Assembly: GCA_959604355.1 (NCBI GenBank) | Contig: CAUHAO010000001.1 | Location: 132,500 to 196,499, forward strand | Length of the DNA stretch: 64,000 nt | Direction: 5' to 3' | Source of the DNA: an uncultured Eubacteriales bacterium | GTDB taxonomy: Bacteria; Bacillota; Clostridia; Oscillospirales; UBA644 | Shown: positions 59,591-64,000 of the stretch, one piece after another | Numbering within the stretch: position 1 is the stretch's first letter | Layout of the letters: each line of letters begins with the position of its first letter | Notes under the pieces: generated by a model | What the model was told of the DNA's origin: nothing | The model's database searches: none | Seen by the model: only the letters and a program-made list of their open reading frames with translations | Made by a program: the position numbers and the translations under genes

Positions 59591-60256
59591 TTATTTCATC
59601 AAATCGATGACATGATTAAGGCTTTCTTTCGCGGCAAAGATATGTGCACGGGCGAGCTTTTCTGCGTTGTCCGCATCATGAGCGGCGATCGCTTCAAATA
59701 TCGCTCGATGTTCAATAACCGCGGCTCTCGCGCGCCCTGCGGAGCGCATTGACATTTCGCGCTGTTTCTGGATGTAGTTGTGAAATTGTGTAAGGATTCT
59801 GGCGAGGGGACGGTTACGGCATATCGAATATATCGTGTCGTGAAAAGTAGAGTCAAGTGCTTTGAGGTGAGCCGAGTCATCCTTTCCGGCATAAAACTCC
59901 TGGAGCTCGACGATTTCGCGGAGTTTTTCGATTTCCTCGTCCGTAATGTTCTGCGCGGCGAGGCGGGCGGCAAAGCCCTCAATCATCATTCGTGTGGTGT
60001 ATATGTCGTCGATATCCTTTTCGGAAAGTCCGACGACAACTACGCCCTTGTTGGGAGTGCTTTTTACAAGTTCGTCATGCTCAAGCTGGCGCAGAGCCTC
60101 GCGTATCGGTGTGCGGCTGACTCCGAGTTTTTCTGAAAGCGCCTGCTCCGTGAGTTGCTCGCCGGGCCGGAATTCGCCGTCGAGTATGGCGTGCTCGAGT
60201 TCTTTGAAAACTATTGTATAAAGCGAGCCCTGCGGTGCACTGTCGATTTGTGTCAT
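59591..60256 (-). CDS. GntR-family regulator, FadR/FCD subfamily
   Basis: A 221-aa transcription factor. N-terminal winged helix (about 8-75: VFKELEHAILDGEFRPGEQLTEQALSEKLGVSRTPIREALRQLEHDELVKSTPNKGVVV) is the GntR signature; the C-terminal FCD domain (about 85-215) contains RMMIEGFAARLAA, DSTFHDTIY and EHRAIFEAIAAHD, with likely metal-binding His residues. ATG overlaps the stop of the upstream acyltransferase gene, so it is co-expressed with it and probably controls it through a TTGTATACAA site in the operon leader. Confidence 0.93.
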   Translation of the reverse strand: MTQIDSAPQGSLYTIVFKELEHAILDGEFRPGEQLTEQALSEKLGVSRTPIREALRQLEHDELVKSTPNKGVVVVGLSEKDIDDIYTTRMMIEGFAARLAAQNITDEEIEKLREIVELQEFYAGKDDSAHLKALDSTFHDTIYSICRNRPLARILTQFHNYIQKQREMSMRSAGRARAAVIEHRAIFEAIAAHDADNAEKLARAHIFAAKESLNHVIDLMK

Positions 60257-61638
60257 GATTTCCTCTGATTTCTCAAATACTGCGGTGCGAATTTCGCGAT
60301 GAGTGCAAGCAGTTCCTCATCGCTTATGACGGTCTGTCTGCCGCCAGCGTACTGCGCGTCGATCCATTCCTTCATCTGCTGTACGAACGGAGCGCGCTTG
60401 TCAACAGCGTCATCGCCCTCGAGATTGAACCTTGAATTTATCCAGAATGCGATGGACGCAAGCCCCGAAACGTTATTTATCGAAACGCCTGCCGGGCGGT
60501 TCAGGATTTTTTTGGTGTCGAAGATGTTGTATATCTCCTCATCTTTGAGCATACCGTCGGCGTGTATGCCTGCGCGGGTGACGTTGAAGTTTCTGCCGAC
60601 AAATGGGGTCATAGGCGGTATTTCATAGCCTATCTCATTTTCGTAGTATTTCGCCAGTTCGGTGATGACCGTCGTGTCCATACCGTCGTGTGTGCCGCGG
60701 AAACTGATATATTCCATGACCATCGCTTCGAGCGGGATGTTGCCTGTACGTTCGCCGATGCCGAAGAGGGAGCAGTTTACGCCGCTTGCACCGAACATCC
60801 ATGCTGTGGCGGCATTGTCAACGGCTTTGTGGAAGTCGTTGTGACCGTGCCACTCAAGTTGCTCCGACGGAACCTCGGAGTAATGCTGCAAGCCGTAGAT
60901 TATGCCGGCGACGCTGCGCGGAGGAGCGACCCCGATATACGGCACCCCGTAGCCCATTGTGTCGCACGCACGTATTTTGACGGGAATGCCCGCGTCGCGG
61001 GACATATCCATGAGAGCGTTTGCGAACGGGACAACGAATCCGAAGAAGTCGGCACGGGTGATATCTTCAAAGTGACATCTCGGCCGCAGACCTGCTTCGA
61101 ACGCGTCGGCAACGACCGCAAGATAATGCTGCATTGCCTGGGAACGCGACATCTTGAGTTTATTGAATATATGGTAGTCGGAGCAGGAGACGAGAATTCC
61201 GGTCTCCTTTATGCCGATGTCCTTGACGAGCTTGAAGTCTTCTTTCGACGCGCGTATCCACGTCGTTATCTCGGGAAACTCATAACCCATTTCAAGACAT
61301 TTCTCGAGCGCCGTACGGTCTTTTTCGCTGTAAACAAAGAATTCTGTCTGACGTATGATGCCGTTTGGACCCGAAAGACGGTGCATCATTTCGTAAATTC
61401 TGCACATCTGCTCGACCGTGTAGGGCGCACGGGACTGCTGTCCGTCACGGAACGTCGTGTCAGTTATCCATATTTTTTCGGGCATATTCATCGGCACATG
61501 TCGATGGTTGAAGGGCAATTTCGGCACTTCGGAATACGGATAGATATCTCGGTAAAGATTTGGGTTCGGCACGTCCTGTATGGTGTAATGGACGGTCTCG
61601 TCCTCAATAAGATTTGTTTTTTTGTTAAATTGGAGCAT
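60253..61638 (-). CDS. HMGL-like condensing enzyme, probable Re-citrate synthase (homocitrate/isopropylmalate synthase family)
   Basis: A 461-aa enzyme of the DRE-TIM superfamily joining acetyl-CoA to a 2-oxo acid. Catalytic barrel motifs: WITDTTFRDGQQSR (general base and metal Asp), ILVSCSDYHIF, CHFEDITRADFFGFVVPF and LEWHGHNDFHKAVDNA with HxH metal ligands, then GIGERTGNIPLE. The N-terminal YRDIYPYSEVPKLPFNHR and overall length fit the group containing clostridial Re-citrate synthase rather than LeuA, which has a long C-terminal regulatory domain missing here. No leu or lys genes adjoin it. Substrate assignment is inference. Confidence 0.8.
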   Translation of the reverse strand: MLQFNKKTNLIEDETVHYTIQDVPNPNLYRDIYPYSEVPKLPFNHRHVPMNMPEKIWITDTTFRDGQQSRAPYTVEQMCRIYEMMHRLSGPNGIIRQTEFFVYSEKDRTALEKCLEMGYEFPEITTWIRASKEDFKLVKDIGIKETGILVSCSDYHIFNKLKMSRSQAMQHYLAVVADAFEAGLRPRCHFEDITRADFFGFVVPFANALMDMSRDAGIPVKIRACDTMGYGVPYIGVAPPRSVAGIIYGLQHYSEVPSEQLEWHGHNDFHKAVDNAATAWMFGASGVNCSLFGIGERTGNIPLEAMVMEYISFRGTHDGMDTTVITELAKYYENEIGYEIPPMTPFVGRNFNVTRAGIHADGMLKDEEIYNIFDTKKILNRPAGVSINNVSGLASIAFWINSRFNLEGDDAVDKRAPFVQQMKEWIDAQYAGGRQTVISDEELLALIAKFAPQYLRNQRKS

Positions 61639-61701
61639 ATTTTCCTCTCTGTATGCGGGATTTCATTTCTTGTACTTTTGCATTTTTGCATTTTTGTATT
61701 G

Positions 61702-61711
61702 TTGTATACAA
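61702..61711. promoter_or_regulatory. GntR-type operator in the condensing-enzyme leader
   Basis: TTGTATACAA, a perfect 10-bp palindrome about 10 nt after the expected start site. TNGTATACNA-type sites are typical for FadR-subfamily GntR proteins, and the operon encodes one. Confidence 0.6.
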
Positions 61712-61727
61712 TCATAAATTTAAAGAA

Positions 61728-61756
61728 ATTATAGCATACTTGTCATAATATGTCAA
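61728..61756 (-). promoter_or_regulatory. Consensus sigma-A promoter of the condensing-enzyme operon
   Basis: Minus strand perfect TTGACA, 17 nt, perfect TATAAT. Confidence 0.93.
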
Positions 61757-61784
61757 GTATGCCCGGTGTTTTTTCACTTTTTGT

Positions 61785-62558
61785 TCAAATAATATTGGTG
61801 TCGGACGTGTTTTTTGCGGGAGACATAGCGTTTCTCGATGCTTCCGCGCGTGCTGCTTCGACGCTTATTTTCATTGCAAAGGTCCAGATAAAGCTTGACG
61901 TGGTCACTTTTCCTCCGAAACGTACAGTTTTTTTGCCGACGCTTGGACGTATGTATCTTTCAATAACATAGCGTATATCTCTTTCCGCGTTCGCGGCGCA
62001 GACCCCGTAGCGGCGTTCGAGTTCCGGATAGATGTCTGACGTGAGGGTAAAACAGTTCATCCTGTCGCTGTCTGCAAGCATGAATTCCAGCGCTGCGCAG
62101 ATATATGCAAAACCTTTTGACCTGACAGGTATTTTATATTTGTTAAGATACGAGCGCACGAAATGATTTATCTGAACTGTTTTGTCCGAGGATTGTTTTC
62201 GTCGTTCACGTCGTCCGAGCAATGCTAAAATAAATCCCGTGTTAATCGGCTTGCGCAAAACCGAATTTGCGCCCGAAAGCTTAAGCTCGTCGGCAAAATC
62301 CTTGTCTTCTCTGGATGTCAGGGCTATGAGCTTCGCGTTGGGCGCGAGGGTCCTCAGCATACGTATAAGCAGAGCACCTTCAAAACCTGGAGCTACGTCC
62401 GCGATGATGGCCCTGTCTTCGGGCGTCACGGTGTCTGCCACGTCATACGGGCGTACAAGCCTTGCTTTTTTCGGTATTCTTTCAGTTGCCAAATGTTTTC
62501 GAAACATTCGGTACAGAGTTGTATTCGAAGTTACTAAAATGATTTCAGTATATGTCAT
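61785..62558 (-). CDS. Spo0A-like protein with degenerate receiver domain
   Basis: A 257-aa protein. The C-terminal part (about 122-235) matches the Spo0A DNA-binding domain: YLNKYKIPVRSKGFAYICAALEF, FTLTSDIYPELERRYGVCAANAERDIRYVIERY. The N-terminal domain has a receiver-like outline with a possible phospho-Asp at D54 (IIADVAPGFEG) and Lys in VLRKPI, but the Mg-binding acidic pair at the N-terminus is replaced by Thr-Ser-Asn (ILVTSNTT). So phosphorylation is doubtful. Not the canonical spo0A, which normally follows spoIVB. Possibly an accessory sporulation regulator. Confidence 0.75.
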   Translation of the reverse strand: MTYTEIILVTSNTTLYRMFRKHLATERIPKKARLVRPYDVADTVTPEDRAIIADVAPGFEGALLIRMLRTLAPNAKLIALTSREDKDFADELKLSGANSVLRKPINTGFILALLGRRERRKQSSDKTVQINHFVRSYLNKYKIPVRSKGFAYICAALEFMLADSDRMNCFTLTSDIYPELERRYGVCAANAERDIRYVIERYIRPSVGKKTVRFGGKVTTSSFIWTFAMKISVEAARAEASRNAMSPAKNTSDTNII

Positions 62559-62709
62559 TTTTGCTCTCTTTTATGTCTGTGTATTTGTTTGATAGACTAC
62601 GTATCTTAATTTTAGCACTTTAATTAGATATAATGAATTGTGAAAATGTACAGTTTTTGAATCGTAAAACGGATAAATCGGAGTTTTCCGTATAAACTGT
62701 TTGTGCAAT

Positions 62710-63129
62710 ATGACGAAACATGGCTTATGGACGGATAAAATGACGGTTTTTTACTGGATTTACATGTTCTGGATGGGTGGAACTACGTATCAGATAACAG
62801 AACTTTTTTGGGCACATAAAACTCATTTTTCGATGTTTTTTGCGGGCGGTATAAGTGTCGTCGGTATCGTCGCCGCGGACATGCTTTTTTCCGCTCGATT
62901 ATCGGTTTTTTCGCTTGCATTGATAGGGTGTCTTGTAATAACTTTCACCGAGCTCATTTTCGGGCTTGTATTCAATAAGGCTCTGCATATGAAAATTTGG
63001 GACTATTCCACAAAAAAATTCAATCTCTTTGGTCAAATTTGCCTACAAAACTCGATATATTGGTATATTTTGAGCTTTCCGGCGATATTTGCGGGGCGTT
63101 TTGTGCGAAATCTTCTTAATATTATGTAA
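62710..63129 (+). CDS. Four-helix membrane protein, ABC_trans_CmpB-like
   Basis: A 139-aa membrane protein with about four helices. The segment TELIFGLVFNKALHMKIWDYSTKKFNLFGQICLQNSIYWYILSF resembles the putative ABC-transporter type IV family (CmpB-like), where TEL..G...N..L...IWDYS..PFN..GQIC is conserved. Function unknown. Start uncertain: ATG at 62710 or 62740, neither with a clear ribosome site. AT-rich relative to neighbours. Confidence 0.6.
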   Translation: MTKHGLWTDKMTVFYWIYMFWMGGTTYQITELFWAHKTHFSMFFAGGISVVGIVAADMLFSARLSVFSLALIGCLVITFTELIFGLVFNKALHMKIWDYSTKKFNLFGQICLQNSIYWYILSFPAIFAGRFVRNLLNIM

Positions 63130-63132
63130 AAA

Positions 63133-63178
63133 TCTCCGTGCGGCATATCCTTCGGGACGTCACACGGAGACATTTTTT
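63133..63178 (+). terminator. Terminator between convergent small genes
   Basis: TCTCCGTG / CACGGAGA around a structured loop, followed by CATTTTTT; its T run touches the stop of the opposite gene. Confidence 0.75.
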
Positions 63179-63330
63179 CAGTTCACGCGGTCACAGATGT
63201 TTCTGTCGCACCTGTCGCAGCCGCCGTCCGATTCGAGGCATTTTTCCTTCTTGTTTGTCGCGTCCACTCTCATGGCGACATTGCGTCTTTTGGACGGACA
63301 ATACTTTTCGATTATCTTATAGTCAGCCAT
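63178..63330 (-). CDS. 50-aa Cys-rich small protein
   Basis: Short gene with GGAG ribosome site and ATG at 63330. The product has five Cys (residues 11, 31, 38, 41, 46) in the pattern CPSKRR...CLES..GCDRCDRNIC, like a small zinc-binding knuckle. No signal peptide. Its start overlaps the stop of the upstream 63-aa gene by 8 nt, so the two are coupled. Unknown function. Confidence 0.6.
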   Translation of the reverse strand: MADYKIIEKYCPSKRRNVAMRVDATNKKEKCLESDGGCDRCDRNICDRVN

Positions 63331-63514
63331 CGTTCTTTTCTCCTATACGTGCCACATATTCGCGCATCTGCTCCGGGGAGTTCACGCCCGCCGCGCCTTC
63401 AATGAAGTCCTGTTGCTGCGGTACGGTCATCGCCGCGAAAGCCTTCAGCGCATTTTTATTTTGTACAAGTGCCATCCCGAGACCGAGAGGCACGTTTCCT
63501 TCTTCCGTCATCAT
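63323..63514 (-). CDS. 63-aa small protein
   Basis: Short gene with AGAGGTG before two adjacent ATG codons (63514 or 63511). The product is helical and soluble: GMALVQNKNALKAFAAMTVPQQQDFIEGA, then PEQMREYVARIG. Similar short proteins with ALVQN and an EQMREYV helix occur in Clostridia, without known function. First gene of a two-gene unit with the Cys-rich protein. Confidence 0.6.
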   Translation of the reverse strand: MMTEEGNVPLGLGMALVQNKNALKAFAAMTVPQQQDFIEGAAGVNSPEQMREYVARIGEKNDG

Positions 63515-63678
63515 CTGTTCACCTCTTCGTGATTATTGTGTGCCGACGCGAAGTCGATATTCGTCGTAACAAAATTTCTCTGCGTCTCATATCATGTTAC
63601 TGACCCCGGAAAAACATAATCTAATAAACGCATTGTAAAAAACGAATTGTAAAAATCACAACGAAAGGCTTTTTTATC

Positions 63679-63858
63679 ATGTTCGGAAATTTCAGATTCG
63701 GCGATAATATTTGGATCATAATAATCGTCGTTATAGTTATTCTTTTCCTTGTCAACGACAACAAAGGCTGCTGCCAGCCCAATCCTTGTTGTCCGGCACA
63801 CGATCCTTGTTGTCCGACACCCGATCCGTGCTGTCCTCAGGATCCCTGTTGCAGATAA
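63679..63858 (+). CDS. 59-aa membrane protein with Cys-Cys-Pro repeats
   Basis: Short gene with AAAGG 10 nt before the ATG and its own terminator. Residues 1-10 are polar, about 11-25 form one membrane helix (IWIIIIVVIVILFLV), then VNDNKGCC leads into PCCP repeated at regular spacing (four CC pairs after the first: NPCCP, DPCCP, DPCCP, DPCC). Small single-helix proteins with Cys-rich tails are found among spore or envelope proteins of Clostridia; role here unknown. Confidence 0.65.
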   Translation: MFGNFRFGDNIWIIIIVVIVILFLVNDNKGCCQPNPCCPAHDPCCPTPDPCCPQDPCCR

Positions 63859-63875
63859 GACGCAAAAACGCAAAA

Positions 63876-63905
63876 AAAAAGAGACCGAAAAGGTCTCTTT
63901 TTGAT
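63876..63905 (+). terminator. Terminator after the CCP-repeat gene
   Basis: AAAAAGAGACC / GGTCTCTTTTT with a 5-nt loop and further T. Confidence 0.92.
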
Positions 63906-63923
63906 TTTTTGAGCATCTTATAC

Positions 63924-63952
63924 TTGCATTTTTTGCAGAAATATAGTATAAT
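63924..63952 (+). promoter_or_regulatory. Sigma-A promoter for a gene beyond the right edge
   Basis: TTGCAT, 17 nt, TATAAT. Its leader begins with ATTCTTGT / ACAAGAAT and GCGGGC / GCCCGC hairpins before the window ends. Confidence 0.7.
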
Positions 63953-64000
63953 ATTCGCAGAGATTCTTGTTTCACAAGAATTGCGGGCGCTGCCCGCCGC

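Overview
The window comes from a spore-forming, Gram-positive anaerobe of the Clostridia, probably an uncultured gut lineage close to Oscillospiraceae/Christensenellales. The sporulation evidence is SpoIIP, a cotJABC coat operon and a Spo0A-type DNA-binding protein. The regulatory evidence is a tryptophan T-box, TPP and glycine riboswitches, and many promoters matching TTGACA-17-TATAAT. Base composition is moderately GC-rich, with visibly AT-richer patches around the pst locus and a Rieske oxidoreductase. I see no rRNA, phage, intact transposon or CRISPR array.

Layout. 1-5.4 kb: the conserved block rlmN-stp-prkC-rsgA-thiN (the rpe gene often found in it is absent), then a NYN-domain gene. 5.4-11.2 kb: a 50-aa protein, hemolysin III, spoIIP, a lipoprotein, a DUF4364-like regulator, a TPP-riboswitch-controlled thiT and a lipid kinase. 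11.2-13.9 kb: an amino-acid ABC importer whose ATPase carries an unusual insertion. 14-17.9 kb: an S1-domain protein, a membrane protein plus MreB, and cotJABC. 17.9-29.2 kb: DegV, DUF1836, a repeat-rich lipoprotein esterase, an SsuABC-like importer, a sugar kinase, T-box-controlled trpB, an EamA exporter and a Gfo/Idh/MocA dehydrogenase. 29.3-34.7 kb: a recombinase relic, then pstSCAB-phoU behind Pho-box-like repeats and ending in a collapsed phoP-phoR remnant. 34.9-43.8 kb: a DUF362 lipoprotein, a permease, a glycine-riboswitch symporter, tRNA-Gly, an SGNH esterase and feoAB. 44-48.8 kb: a sugar-catabolic operon (isomerase, FGGY kinase, epimerase, class II aldolase). 49-51.2 kb: an FAD/Rieske gene between direct repeats, a mini-hairpin array and tRNA-Tyr/tRNA-Thr. 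51.5-56.6 kb: alpha-galactosidase, an rRNA methyltransferase and a CLC channel. 56.7-64 kb: a two-component system, an RNA-rich intergenic region, a Re-citrate/homocitrate-synthase-like gene with a GntR regulator, a Spo0A-like protein and several tiny genes.

How it fits together. Thiamine supply is covered twice, by uptake (ThiT, TPP riboswitch) and by activation (ThiN). Plant-sugar use is suggested by the GH36 galactosidase, two secreted esterases and the isomerase-kinase-aldolase operon. Four secreted lipoproteins share Pro/Thr/Glu- or Thr/Ala/Glu-rich linkers directly after the lipid-anchored cysteine.

Most worth a second look: the broken phoPR remnant beside an intact pst operon with preserved Pho-box-like repeats; the symmetric array of about seven mini-hairpins at 50.75-50.92 kb; the direct repeats around the Rieske oxidoreductase; two candidate structured RNAs at 59.1-59.5 kb with CCUCCCC motifs; the Spo0A-like protein with a degenerate receiver; and small Cys-rich proteins near the right edge. 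All calls come from reading sequence; no database search was run.
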